Notes: generated from the letters alone by a model not told the origin. 64,000 nucleotides of DNA from Trissonchulus latispiculum (GCA_030248195.1 JASAND010010946.1:22871-86870); one strand, 5' to 3'. Shown: positions 39,574-50,832, counted from the stretch's first letter. Numbers and translations: made by a program.

Positions 39574-40071
39574 AGTTCACATAAAAGTTTTTCAGACGGC
39601 AGAATTTCTTGCCATTTGGCACAAATGAGTACTCCTATAGGGCCTCTGTATTTGCCAAATTACAGCCTTATAGCTCGCACCAGTAATAAAATATTCCTTT
39701 CGTTAGCCAAAAATTTTTAAAAATTTTGCCGAAACTCCATCTTTGAACAGTAATTCCCTTAGATGCAGGTAAGATACAGACGACTAGTATTTTTCCGCAG
39801 ATAGGGACACATGTGCCAAATTATATTTGTCAATGACAAGCTTGAAGCTAGGGTTTTGCATCCAGCAGAGATTTTTAATTAATTATGTTGGTAGTTGTGA
39901 AAAAGGGGGGGGGGTAGGGCACATAAACGCGACGGCTGCACATGGCTGGAAGGCAGCTAAGAACCAACGACCAAGTATTTCTTGACCACACCCATGCTCT
40001 ATAACTTCGCGAAGAAGTAGGCCAATCGGACAAAGTCGGGGCAAAAGTTTAGTGGCGCCCCCTCCCCTTAA
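39574..40071 (-). repeat. TTAA-type foldback family, minus orientation
   Basis: Inverted relative to 60121-60560; ends at TTAA (40068-40071). It contains the reverse of GCAGCCGTCGCGTTTATGTG and CTAAGGGAATTAC. Confidence 0.7.
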
Positions 40072-40645
40072 GGAGGGGGGGATCGCCGAGTACCAAATTT
40101 TATAGCCACCGATTTCGCTCATTTTTGGGTATAATATACCCCCATGTGTGTCCAAAAACAAGACAAATTTTTAGAGTCCAGAGTCAATCCAGTTAAGAGA
40201 TATTGCAGTTCAAATCCCTACAATTTATTTAGTATTTACGGCACTATGCCTCGCTAAGGGCTTCGAAGACGTGTACACATAGGATGACATCAGACTACGG
40301 TATGGCCAATACATCAAATTGAAGCCTCTATCGTGGGCTATTTATTGCTGTGCAAATGACAATGATACGCTAAGCAACGAGCGAGAAACGGCGTTTGAAC
40401 GATTTGCTCAGGCTCCTTCCGACTGTTATTTACTTCAAACTTTAATGCGCTTTAACTTTCTCATACTGCTTTGTAGAAACTTGGTGCAATTAGATAAAAT
40501 GTTCAGGACATCGAGAGCTTCAATTTGATATAAAATTTGGCTATATTTGAAAAATTGGAAAATTTGCCATTTTTTGACTATAGGCCTCCGTCATCTCACT
40601 GAGGCATGCGTTTACAGTTAAACACCAGCAATTGCAGTGAAACGT
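40072..40645. other. Non-coding stretch
   Basis: No gene or repeat recognised. Confidence 0.4.
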
Positions 40646-40653
40646 AGCACACA

Positions 40654-41392
40654 CTGTGTTTTTTGCGAAAAAAACTGCGAAATTCCGCACTTTTTTGAAA
40701 ATTCCGCAACTTTTTTCGGAGCTCTGCGTAAAGTTCCGCAAAAATTTTTGGCCTTGAGTAGAAATTTTCAGTTGTCTCAGATGAAAATTAAACGTATTTC
40801 ACATACTTTTTGAAGCAAATTTTCAAAAAAATTTCGCGCCTTTGGCGTGTATTTCTATACGTAGACACCTTTTAATCTTAGCCGAGTTAGAATGCATAGT
40901 GACAGCTATGCAATGAAGTTCTTTTAGCGATAAAAAATTTGCCAAAGCATATTTTTTAACAATTCTTGCCTTTTAGCAGTTTGCTTATATTTTAGGATTT
41001 TACTGCCTGCCGAAACTAAACTTTATTTTTTCTACTAAGGATTTTCCTAATTTTTCCACTAAGGATTTTCCTCTGGTTTACAAAATTTTCTCAGCTTCTG
41101 GGGGCTCCGCCCCCAGACCCCCGCGTGTCTCTTCTCTTCACTATTAATTTTTATGTATACATATTTATTTATACTTATATACACATGCTTCCGCTTTAGA
41201 AAAAGTTATTTCTTGGATAATACTATGCCTTAAATGTGATAAATGTGTTTAAATACACCCAAATTACTAAAATTCGTTAGTTATCTTTAAAAAACTAAAA
41301 TATAAGAATTTCGCAATTTTTTGCGAAATTCCGCAAAAAAATTTGGAGGACTGCGTAAAAGTTCGCAAAAAGTTTCGACGAAAAAAACACAG
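40654..41392. mobile_element. Non-autonomous hAT element
   Basis: Ends CTGTGTTTTTTGCG / CGAAAAAAACACAG with an exact 8-bp duplicate AGCACACA (40646-40653, 41393-41400). Subterminal copies of TGCGAAATTCCGCA lie at both ends. It carries the palindromic CTGGGGGCTCCGCCCCCAG motif at 41096-41114. No transposase. Confidence 0.87.
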
Positions 41393-41400
41393 AGCACACA

Positions 41401-44135
41401 TCTTCCTTTTATATGTGCAAACTGGCACACCGAATTTGGTTGGAATAGATCGGCTTTCACCCGACTTATGGACCATTATATCCAAAGAATTGAGAAAATG
41501 ACGTGTTTTGAGGCGAAACTTCAACGCGGTAACCAAAACTGTGAACTATTCGCAAGTAGCAGCATAGATTTTGCGTATGGAAATTGAACCTCTATTTGTG
41601 TACTGTGTTAATATCTATACGCGAAATCTGTGTAGTAAACGGTTAGTTCAGGCCACGACGAAACATTTCTTTGATGACGTTTTTATAAGTAAGATTTGTG
41701 CAAAAACCGACTTTACCCAACTTTGAAAATTTCTAGAAATTCGCTTAGCTAACGCAAAATACGACATATAGAGATATTAACACGCTACCTAGTCCAGATT
41801 AATATTTTGCCACGTTATAGCTCGTTTGCTCTCGCATAGCGCTCAAACTTTTGGTTACCGCGAAATTTTCCTAACTTTTTCGTTTTCCTATCTTTAGCAC
41901 ATGTCGGGGTCACCTTTGGAGGACTATTGTGAATGATAGGGAAAGTTTTGCAACAAACGCAACTGTCTAGTTTTGGGGACCTATGGGGACTACAAAATAT
42001 GTGAAAATGAGAAAAATCGGAGATGATCGAAAATTCGCGACCCCCCTCCTTAAATGCACTTTCATATTAGCTTCCACGACTTAAGGGGGTGATTCCCTTT
42101 GGTCACATAAAGTTTGCACCATTATTACTCTTTCATTACTTGGAGTTAGGAAGCCCTTTTTATATCAAAATGCAGCTTGACATTTTCTCTTTTTAATGCA
42201 TGCGATGAACCTAATGTTGTTTTTCTAAAATATTCTTAACACATTTTAGAAGAAGTATGATTTTCCAGATTTTTTGCAGACTCAACTAAGTTTTTTCGTG
42301 AAACATCGGTTATAACAGTCCATACCTCCATCAAATTGCTGGGGACGATTTTTATTTATTGTGAAATTGTTGTTCGTTATAGCAAGAGTACATAATACAT
42401 AAGAGTATGACAAGCGTCATGCTCTATGTATTATCAGCTCACTACATCCTCTGCACGCTGTCGGCTTACATTTGTTAAGTTGCAGCGCTCCAGCTTGCAT
42501 GGTGAATGCTCCACAATCTTTGGAAAAAATTGCTCATGTTTTTGCAAAAACTACATTTTTTCTGATAGCGGTATACGGGACGATCATGCGTCGGATAATT
42601 CGCCCCTATGAGGCCTTCAGATTGACGCCCTTAATTTGATTGTACGGCTTGCGTAGTTCAAGAAATGATGGATTATTTGATTTCTGCAAAAATGACAAGT
42701 TTTCGACCCCAAAACAAGAAAACCGGCTCTATCTCACGGTAGAGAAAAGCTAGTAAGTTGCTTTAAAAAGCAAAAATATGAAGCTCAATGAGTTCTTTCG
42801 AATGACCATAGTCATAACTGTGTTGCTGCTGCCAAACTTTCAGAAATTGGAAATAACCGTCCTGACCGGAAATGTCGAATTTTTGATTCGGGACTGCGCG
42901 GATGGTGTTAGAACGCTAAAAGAACTTATTTTGGAAAGTGTCGTCAAATTTCATCTAGACTTACGCCGCCAACAAACAATATGTGCCCAAAAGGAATGGC
43001 CACCTTAAGATGCTCTGAATCATTCCAATCTGTTTCAAATTAAATAAAAAGCGTGCTTATACGGGTCAAACGAAGAACTATGATTAGTGTTTGGAGAGAG
43101 GGCGTGTTTTTCAAAAACTTACTGAAAAGGAGGGAGTTTTGAAGAAAATTTACACTTTTTGTAATAGAGTATATTGATAAAATTTTCCCTCGGCCAACCC
43201 AAAAGAGGAAGCTTAAACCTCCACAACCCCCTTCCCTGAATACCCAGAGACTCTATATCAAACGTTTCATCCAAATCGGAGACATCCAATTCATTTGATT
43301 CTTCATTTTCCCTTGCGAATCGAAAAATCGAATTTGTTAATCTTCGAATTCGGTGCTGTCGAAAACATGCCAATTTCAAATTTTAACCTGCTTGTCAAGT
43401 TTTTAAAAATTTTAAGCATGATTAGGATATGTGTTCCATGTACCTAGACCCAACTTTAATTCTTCCACTAAATATGTCCCTCTTTTCGGGAAACAGTGGC
43501 TTACTTAAGCTAATTTTAAGTAAATTTAGAGTAAGACTAAATTCAAAAGTAAACTTAATAAGTAATTTTAAGTAAATGTACTTAAGTAAAGGTTTTCTAA
43601 TAGTTTTCACATCTTCATAATGACTATCAAGACAACTTTTAACCCTGTTTTCAATAAATGTTTTCAATAAATTCAACAGTGTACCCTTGCTCAATTTTAG
43701 TTTAATCTTTTCGTAATTTTTTGCCAAAAATAAAGTTACGTACGATTATTATGTCAGATAGCATTTAAAGCGTATTCTAGACCGATTTATTCGAGAGTCC
43801 TTTTCAAAACGCCCTTCAACTTTTCTGGGTCAGGGCCGGACTTTTACTTGTGCATATAAGGCAACGCAAGCTAAAAATAAATTGCGGTAGAAGTAACAAA
43901 ACTGACGGAAAACGAAAAATTTCAGCTGTCAACGATCTGCAAAACCTTACGTAAAAGTTCTTTATTGCAAACTTTTCAATTTTTTGCTCTGACGGACTCT
44001 GGAACTTGGTTTTAAAATCGGAAAAACCGACAACTGCAATATGCTGCTCGTTTTAATCTGCCATTTGATTTTCTTAGTGACTTGATTTTATAGGGCCAAT
44101 GATGTAGTAAACCTAAAAATATTTGTTTTTTTCAG
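41401..44135. other. Long non-coding stretch
   Basis: I see no gene. 42385-42440 is a relative of the GAGTACATAATA foldback family (compare 50646-50832). A 77-codon frame at 42778-43008 has no recognisable features. Possibly intron of the leukotriene-A4-hydrolase-like gene that follows. Confidence 0.45.
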
Positions 44136-44277
44136 TAACCTTGAGGTGGAAAAAATATTTGATTGCTGGGAGTCTGCGGAAAACGAGGAGGACTGTAGCT
44201 TTATCGCTGTGGCGTCTGGTGATTCAATGTCTTCCCAAGATGCCTTGAAATTTCTTTCCCTATTCCACAGTTCTAAG
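44136..44277 (+). CDS. LTA4H-like gene, exon a (C-terminal helical domain)
   Basis: First visible exon of a leukotriene-A4-hydrolase-like gene. Acceptor TTTTTTCAG ends at 44135; donor AAG|GTTTGT at 44278. It encodes 47 residues (NLEVEKIFDCWESAENEEDC... to ...LFHSSK) that correspond in pattern to the start of the C-terminal ARM-like domain of LTA4H (an alternating Trp/acidic stretch, then SSQDALKFLSLF). The exons that would hold the HExxH zinc site of this M1 aminopeptidase family are not visible in the 17 kb upstream, which is nearly all repeats. The identification rests mainly on exons c and d. Confidence 0.7.
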
Positions 44278-44465
44278 GTTTGTATGGTTGATTTGTCAAG
44301 TTTTTGATAATTCAATTTTTATCTTGTACAAATCAACTATCAAGTTTTTCTTTCGAATTAATTAACTATCTCTTGCGATATTTTTCGTGGTGTTAAAAAC
44401 GGACTAAAATGTATTTTATCTTATTGTACTGCAAACTTAACTTGCAGCGTCTTTCTTGTATTTAG

Positions 44466-44548
44466 GACAAGATTTCACCTTGGAAGCTGCAGTATCTTGA
44501 CGCCACCTACCATTTCTCTGCGTCAACGGACATGGACGTTAAGCTTCA
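44466..44548 (+). CDS. LTA4H-like gene, exon b
   Basis: Acceptor TTGTATTTAG, donor CA|GTAAGT. It encodes DKISPWKLQYLDATYHFSAS, then TDMDVKL, in phase with exon a, and ends in phase 2. It joins exon c as ...DVKLQ|WFRLGIK, matching the conserved LTA4H pattern with RWLRL at this spot. Confidence 0.75.
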
Positions 44549-44676
44549 GTAAGTATTACAGTTTAGAATGTTTTGTGTTGTGTTATGACATGATATCAAC
44601 TAACTGATTAGGTAGTGTAGCATTTTGTTTAGCTTGATATTTCAATTTAACTTTGATTGTGCTATGTCTTTGCAGG

Positions 44677-44871
44677 CACAGCTGTAGTAAAGACCATTTG
44701 GGGCGGCTACAGCTCGGAAGGAGCGATTGCCGCACAAACCTCAATGTTTCGTATTTGCAAATCAGTAGATCCCAGCTTAAGCAGATCTTTGCTGGCTTCG
44801 GCCGTTTTTGGACGAAATTTGACAGCTTTTATTAAAAAATTGGAAATCCAGAAGAATGTGTATGCAAAGGT
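44677..44871 (+). other. Orphan exon-like ORF inside the LTA4H-like intron
   Basis: Bounded by a strong acceptor (GTCTTTGCAG) and a donor-like AAG|GTTGGG. It is open for 65 codons in one frame (TAVVKTIWGGYSSEGAIAAQ; SLLASAVFGRNLTAFIKKLE). That frame requires a phase-1 upstream exon. Exon b is phase 2, and splicing to it would hit a stop, so this does not belong to the LTA4H-like transcript as modelled. It could be an exon of another gene, a poison exon or chance. Confidence 0.35.
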
Positions 44872-45236
44872 TGGGTGTTGATGCCAATTAAAGCGTGGTT
44901 GATTTGGTTCAAAATCGATAGTCACTGATGTTGCTCATTTTCACACACATTATGTTCTCAAAACTGGACAAAATTGCAGTTCGAAATCAAGCTCACAGTG
45001 CTAGAGTTATTCAGATTGAAACCCACCGACCTTGAAAATTTTGGTGATGAGCCCTGCTTGTTACATTTAGTAACAAACTAGGCACAGTACAGCTATCTCA
45101 GTCCAACTGTTAGACCTGGAGATGCATTAATTATTAATACGAAAGCAATTTAGCATGAAGATAGTTTAGGACATGGCAAACTGTTATAGATATGTTTTGT
45201 ATTCTTATTACGATGTTAAACTATATGGTTGCGCTG

Positions 45237-45600
45237 CAGTAGAGTGCTGCTGACGTACAGCACGGTCTATAACTGGCAACAGATAAGTTGCAGTCGTATG
45301 AAATTTTGAATATGGGGACGGCAGAGCATTAGAAATTGTGTCATATAAGTTTTCCTCACTGGCAGTAAAGTCTGCATCTGGTTGCGCTGCAGTATAGTGC
45401 TGCTGAAGTACAGCATGGCCTATAAATAGCTAGTAGCTACAGATAAATAGCAATGCCTAAAATTTTGCAGGCAAGTACAAATGGCATTAGAAATTATGCC
45501 GTGTAAGTTTCCTTCTGTGGCAGTGACGTTTGCGTCTGGTTGCGCGGCCGTAGAGTGCGGCTGAAGTACAGCGTGGCTTATAGCAAACTACAGATAACTT
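45237..45600. repeat. Three ~150-bp tandem units
   Basis: GGTTGCGC(T/G)GC(A/C)GTAGAG-type units begin at 45237, 45380 and 45538 (143 and 158 bp apart). Each carries a GCTG...CAGC dyad with GTACAGC. They lie upstream of a long inverted repeat, in the same order as the minisatellite plus inverted repeat at 28-31 kb. Confidence 0.7.
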
Positions 45601-45757
45601 TCTGCAACTTCAGGAAAATGGAGAAATTGGTACTGTTCAAGCTTCTTTGTTCTATGGCTCGGTTAAGTATTAATTATTCGGGGAATTTTTAAAGTTCTTT
45701 CGTAAGGCTTTTATATTTTTACTTAAGTTTTGCTGAGAACCTTATAAATAAAACAGG

Positions 45758-47500
45758 ACAAGAATAAAAATGCTCCGATGGGTCGATGAAAAATGCAATA
45801 TGGTTGACATTAGGTCTTCAGCGGACATAGGCTAGGTTTTAAAACGTTAATATCGGAGGGGCAGGTTGTAAATGACAAGAGGACTATGTTAAAAGCGCAT
45901 TAGTATGGACCAACTTCGCTGAACAAACCATATTCGCGGACACTCATGCTCTACTCCGCATTTGGCCTTTATTGGCGTAAGTTCTAAATTCGTCAGCTTT
46001 CCAGGCGAGCTTGCTGGTTTGGAAATATTAAGCATTCTTCGTGTATTTTACGCTGCTAGCGTAGAAATTGTGACATAAATTTGTACTGTATATAATTATT
46101 ATAATTTATAATTATTAAGTATTACGAGCACAACAAGATAGCGGCAGACGCAGAGTTACACTCACAAATTGGTAAACATTATATACTGAAGAACTGCCGT
46201 TAGCATCAGTGTTGGCGGTTTTCCGCAAATATAGTCAGGAGGGGGGGGGGGGGAAGAAAAACACAAATAGGGAAGCAAGCCCCCAACTTTTTCTTCGCTT
46301 GGATTTGGATCGGTTTGAGTATACCGTTATGTACCGTGGGCAAATACCTATCTAATCGTATATTCAAACTTCTCTTATACCTCACTCAGCTTTGGCAGTA
46401 ACAGAATTTGTCCATGTTTTTTTACCCGCAACTCGGGGAAAAAACATGGTGCGGGGAAAAAAACATGGCACGGATTTCTACCAACCAACCATTTAGAGTG
46501 GTTTAAAAGCATTGTTTCAGCTGTTTTTAGCGTGCAAAACTACTTAGGCACCCTTCTAACCTCACAGCAAGCTTAAAACCCGATTTTTTGGTCAAAATGC
46601 TAAATCCGCCGTACCTAACCTGTTTGGGCATGAAACCTGCTGGGAACTGGCCATAATATGCAGAATATCACTAGAAACAAGTTAGTTGTGTTAAAAATTG
46701 CAATATTCCATCATTTTTTAAGTTTTTTCAAAATTTTCATTACCATAGAAACTTATGAAACCTGGCATATTGATGCTGCAAATCAAATTTTCGAGCTAGA
46801 AGCTCCAAAAATGCTTAAAGTTGGCATATTTTGAGGTTTTTAGTGGTTTTAAAGCATTCTCTTTCCTGTAGAAGCATTAGTTACGCCTTCCTGAAGCATA
46901 CGCAAAAATTTTAAAATTTGGTCACCATGTTTTTTCCCCGCTCTAGTGGACCCAATGTGGGGGAAAAAACATGGTCAAATTTTTTTACTGGGTGTACGCA
47001 GGGGAAAACCACTATTGCCATGTGATAGAGCAAGTCAAATTATGCCCGCATGCCCATTTATAGTAGCCAAAGTTTGATAGTTGGTTAGATATAGACTTGC
47101 AAACTTTCGAAAATCCTTAGCATTTTGGCCAATTTTGGGAGGTCAACTTTGATCAAGTACTGTACTTCCAGAATCAAACTTAGAAACCAATCTGGTACTG
47201 TAGGGTATACTTCTAGACTTGCTCTTTCTAATGGGCTATACTACGCAGCTGCACCTGCTATGGTTGGGGAGTAGGCGACCATGTTTTTCCCCCTCTTTTC
47301 CGTCATGTTTCCCCCCCCCCCCTCTGACTATATGTGTTGTTCAGCGAAGATGGTCCATAATGCGCTTCTAACCTAGCCCTCTTGTCATTTACAACCTGCC
47401 CCTCCCATATTAATGTTTTAAAACCTTGTCCTATGTTCGCTTAAAACTTAATATCACCCATATTGCATTTTTCACTCCATCGGAGCATTTTTATTCTTGT
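45758..47500. mobile_element. Second copy of the long-inverted-repeat element, split by element C
   Basis: ACAAGAATAAAAATGCTCC at 45758 and its inverse ending at 47500. The arms (~200 and ~170 bp) match each other and, more distantly, 30121-30919. Element C (46232-47330) is inserted in the right arm. Upstream context shared with the first copy includes CACTGTTCAAGCT-type sequence near 45637. Confidence 0.75.
46232..47330. mobile_element. TA-flanked element C with CGGGGAAAAAACATGG arrays
   Basis: Starts TAGTCAGGAGGGGG and ends CCCCCCTCTGACTA, flanked by TA. Internal CGGGGAAAAAACATGG copies in both orientations lie at 46418-46470, 46924-46975 and near 47280. The interior is homologous to element D (61714-62353) in the opposite orientation. 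Non-coding. Confidence 0.8.
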
Positions 47501-48042
47501 TACATTTTACAAGGGCAATGTTTCAAGAGTGGCCCGACATTAGCCAGTCAATTGCTCTCAATTGCTTTAATTATGGAGAGAACTCACTGTGCAGTCCAAC
47601 TTTAAATAGCACTCACTTACACAGACATAATTTTAGACCTACATAGTTTTGTCAGAAAAGTTGCTCCTCATCCCAGAATCTCTCAAAAGTTGTTTATCCA
47701 ATCTCATCTCTCGTACCGAACTTGGTTACATTTGAAGAAAATATTAATTTTTCACACATATTATTACGATTCTACGATTTTTCAAAATTCCGATTTTAGA
47801 AAAAAATTCATCAAAATCTGCCTCATTTTTCTAGCATTTCAACTTTCATTTTCCGCCTATTTTAACAGTTATCGAGGCCACGTTTAAAGGAACGAACTTG
47901 ACTTATTTTGAGGACACATGGGGTCCTACAAAATATGCAAAAAATTCGCAACATCGGGGACTGTCGAAAATTCGGCCAAAAAGCGATCCCTTCCCCTAAG
48001 TTGAAATCCCCCAGCTCATTGTCATTTTTTGTTTATTTTTAG
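47501..48042. other. Intronic non-coding stretch
   Basis: Between exons b and c of the LTA4H-like gene. No further feature seen. Confidence 0.5.
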
Positions 48043-48147
48043 GTGGTTTCGATTGGGCATTAAGAATCAGTGGGAACCATCTGTTAGTCAGGCATTTGCA
48101 TTTTTAAAAACGGAACCACGTTTGAAGTACTGGAGACCTATCTTCAA
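48043..48147 (+). CDS. LTA4H-like gene, exon c
   Basis: Acceptor TTTATTTTTAG, donor AA|GTACGG. It encodes WFRLGIKNQWEPSVSQAFAF, then LKTEPRLKYWRPIF, with the KW-E, GR-K-RP-F spacing typical of the LTA4H C-terminal domain. It joins exon d through a split Lys codon. Confidence 0.85.
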
Positions 48148-48727
48148 GTACGGATTCTAGTTATGTGGCCTTTTACTAGTCAATAAAGTTGCCAGGATTT
48201 GTGAAAGTAGGTTTGGTTTTTCAGAAATTGAGAAGCGTGGTCCACTATTGCTATCTTCTTTTTACTTCTTTTGTGTAGCCGTGCTGTATCTTGAAGTTAC
48301 AGTTCTCTTACGTTTTAGAATTGGATAGGCAAAAAAGTCCTTTCATTTAAGAGAAGAAGTACCTCTTGGTCTTAGTAGAGTTTGGAAGCCTTTGGCAGAA
48401 TTTTTTAGCTTCTGCGTTAATCAGCTATGGCTAACAAGAGGTTTACTGACAGCCAATTTGCTAATTGGTAGCTCTTCCCCAGCTTACAAACGCTGACCTT
48501 TACATACAACGAACACCTTCCCCCAAAATTTCGAAAGGACAGGGGCATGAAATGTTAGGCTAGAAATACTAGGCAAAATTGTTTCATCACCTTTTCAGGA
48601 AAGTGATGCGTATGCTTGTTTCCGAATCGCAGCTAATCTGGCCTAATGTGATGAGAATAGTGTTTCAAAAGATAAAATAAGCTATCTAATTTGTTTGTAA
48701 ATTTCGCATTTAAATTTCGTATTTCAG

Positions 48728-48845
48728 GGACTTAATTCTGTGGGAAGAGAAAAAGAATATTGTTTTGGAGGAATTTAAGAAGTTGAGAAGTATCATGCAT
48801 CCGACCACTGCAGCAATCATTGCTAAGGATCTGGGAATTAAGTAG
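48728..48845 (+). CDS. LTA4H-like gene, terminal exon d
   Basis: Acceptor CGTATTTCAG; stop TAG at 48843-48845. It encodes KDLILWEEKKNIVLEEFKKL, then RSIMHPTTAAIIAKDLGIK. The MHPTTAAIIAKDL ending matches the conserved MHPVT...KDL terminus of leukotriene A4 hydrolases and related aminopeptidases. A palindromic miniature element begins ~33 bp after the stop. No AATAAA is seen before it. Confidence 0.88.
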
Positions 48846-48878
48846 CTATACTCTTAAAAGCTGATTCTGCAAGTATAG

Positions 48879-49161
48879 GTTGTTGCACAACATAGAGTGC
48901 ACTAGCTGATTTACAGGCACGCTAAGCGAAACTGCGAGGGGTTGTGATGCACGAGCGAAGCGAGTGCATTACAAACCCGAGTGTTTCGTGAAAGCTTGCA
49001 CGAGAATTTTTTTGTGGTACGAGGGCGGAGCGAAGCGGAGCCCGAGTACCACAAAAGAATTCGAGTGCTAAGCTTGCCGAAACACTCGGGTTTCACAACC
49101 CCTTGCAGTTTTGCTTGGCGTGTCCGTAAATTAGATGGTGCGCGAGAAATTGTGCAACAAC
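48879..49161. mobile_element. Palindromic miniature element after the LTA4H-like stop
   Basis: GTTGTTGCACAA at 48879 and its inverse at 49150-49161 bracket almost fully self-complementary arms (AGGGGTTGTGA...TCACAACCCC; CCGAGTGTTTCG...CGAAACACTCGG). Nested inner hairpins include CACGAGCGAAGCGAGTG and GGGCGGAGCGAAGCGGAGCCC. The whole 283 bp can fold as one cruciform. Non-coding. Confidence 0.82.
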
Positions 49162-49342
49162 TTAGTTGTGAAATAGCTTAGTTCGAATTTAAAATACCGG
49201 AAATTTGAATTAGACTTGGCAGGCATCACACCAGAGTGTTCCTCGCCCTGGGTCATGTGTTTGTCCGCGTTAAACGTAAAGCACATTATTCATTTATTAC
49301 TTCAGTTTGGATACAAACTCCTCCTAGCTTTGTATGTCTGAA

Positions 49343-49416
49343 GCCTCTATAGCTCAGTTGGGAGAGCGTCGAACTGATAAACCGAAAATCGTGGGTTCGA
49401 ATACCAGTCAAGGACA
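49343..49416 (+). tRNA. tRNA-like sequence (pseudogene or SINE head)
   Basis: Contains a canonical A box and D arm (TAGCTCAGTTGGGAGAGCG) and a B box (GGGTTCGAATACC). The anticodon loop is readable as CTGATAA (GAT). The acceptor (GCCTCTA versus AAGGAC), T stem and anticodon stem are mispaired, so a working tRNA is unlikely. Probably a tRNA-derived repeat with Pol III promoter boxes. Confidence 0.6.
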
Positions 49417-49494
49417 GAATTTTTCGGGTCTCTGGTGCTGAAGTGACAATTTCATTTCTTACATTCAAACTCCACAGAGTGCATCTGCTTCAGC

Positions 49495-49582
49495 GTGCTT
49501 CACAACTATAGTTGTGAAGCACGGTACAGCGTGCTTCACAAATGCAGTTGTGAAGCACAGTGCACATCGTGCTTCACAACTT
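49495..49582. repeat. Tandem perfect palindromes GTGCTTCACAACT...
   Basis: GTGCTTCACAACTA and its exact reverse complement abut, forming a 28-bp perfect palindrome (49495-49522). A second near-palindrome lies at 49532-49559 and a half-copy at 49569-49582. It lies directly downstream of the tRNA-like sequence. Confidence 0.8.
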
Positions 49583-50156
49583 GGATGGAGGCACGGGGGT
49601 TACAGCACAGCAAATTTGAACTAAGCTATTTCACAACTTTGGTTACAGAGTTATTGTTATATATTGTTAAATGGAAATGATACAATTGTAGTAAAGTAAT
49701 GATGCAGTTATTGATGTTAATTCGTTTTTACACAGTTGTTGGAATTAACTGCTGCATACTGTATTCGTGCACTGTTTGTGTTGACAATGTGTGGAATTAA
49801 AAGTATGTGCTTCGTCAAATTTGTGTGTTCTGGTGTTCTGATAGAGTTGTACATCACTTATTAAGTAAGGTACACTGAAGGTATTTCGGTTGTGTTCAGT
49901 TATATCGTTCTGGTAGTATATTCATTGCGTCGAAGTCTTTAGTTAAGGCGGTATGTAGTATATAAGACCATTAATTTTTGAGCATATGCTAAGGTCAGGC
50001 CACTTAGAGACGTTTCAGAAAAGTAGAGCAAACAAGTATATACCCGTTTTATGAAAAAAGCGAGCGTTTTATGTGGAGTGGGTCAAGCCATGTTCCCGTC
50101 CTGAGATCGTGGTCGCTTGTTAGTCCGATTTTGAAATGTGGGTCAAAATCGTTCAC

Positions 50157-50256
50157 CGTTAGTGTGGTTATTGCGAGGCAGTTACCACGACGGCCGAATT
50201 TTGCTTCGTTAGTGTGGTTATTGCGAGGCAGTTATCACGACGGCCGAATTTTGCTT
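50157..50256. repeat. Two tandem 50-bp units
   Basis: CGTTAGTGTGGTTATTGCGA... occurs twice in direct tandem (50157-50206 and 50207-50256) with one base difference. Confidence 0.85.
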
Positions 50257-50645
50257 TATCCAAAACACCGTGCATGCAGGCCTGTTGCGGTTCCTATTTT
50301 TTCGAGACATTCCTATTCCTATTTTTAGCCAAAATTCCTATTTTTTCTATTTGACCAGAGTAAATTGTCATTGGATCTTGGTTATTTTTGTTGAACAGAA
50401 CACAAAACTTTCTTTAAGTTTTCAATGACAACAGTTTTTGAAAAAATTTTGTGCCTTCGGCGCAATTGTGTTTTCCTAGTTTTTAAAACGTCCTCGTCTT
50501 AGTTTTGCTTATTGGTCCGCTAACTAACACTGCCTCTTTTTACATATTTTCTTTGGGTTACTAAATTCTTCGTTGAAAGATTAGAAGTCTTAGACGACCG
50601 TTGTCACCACATTTTCCTGTTTTAAAAAATTCTTGGTCATAGCAA

Positions 50646-50832
50646 AGAGTACATAATAACTAAGAGTGTGACAAGCGTCAAGCTCTTAGTTATTAGGCTT
50701 GGGACATCATCTGCACGATAACGGCTGACCCCCCCCCCCCACAAATTAGACCCAGGAAGAAAGAAGAAGATGTCCCAAGCCTAATAACTAAGAGCCTGAC
50801 GCTTGTCACACTCTTAATTATTATGTGCTCTT
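50646..50832. mobile_element. Foldback element, arms ~62 bp
   Basis: AGAGTACATAATAACTAAGA... to GGGACATC is mirrored by GATGTCCC... to CTC. The arms hold an inner inverted repeat (CTAAGAGTGTGACAAGCG). Diverged relatives lie at 42385-42440 and about 3703-3760. Confidence 0.8.

Noticed and set aside
42778..43008. 77-codon ORF as an LTA4H exon
   Set aside because: No similarity in pattern to any LTA4H segment and no good splice sites.
49343..49416. Functional tRNA-Ile
   Set aside because: A and B boxes are good, but the acceptor, T and anticodon stems are mispaired.
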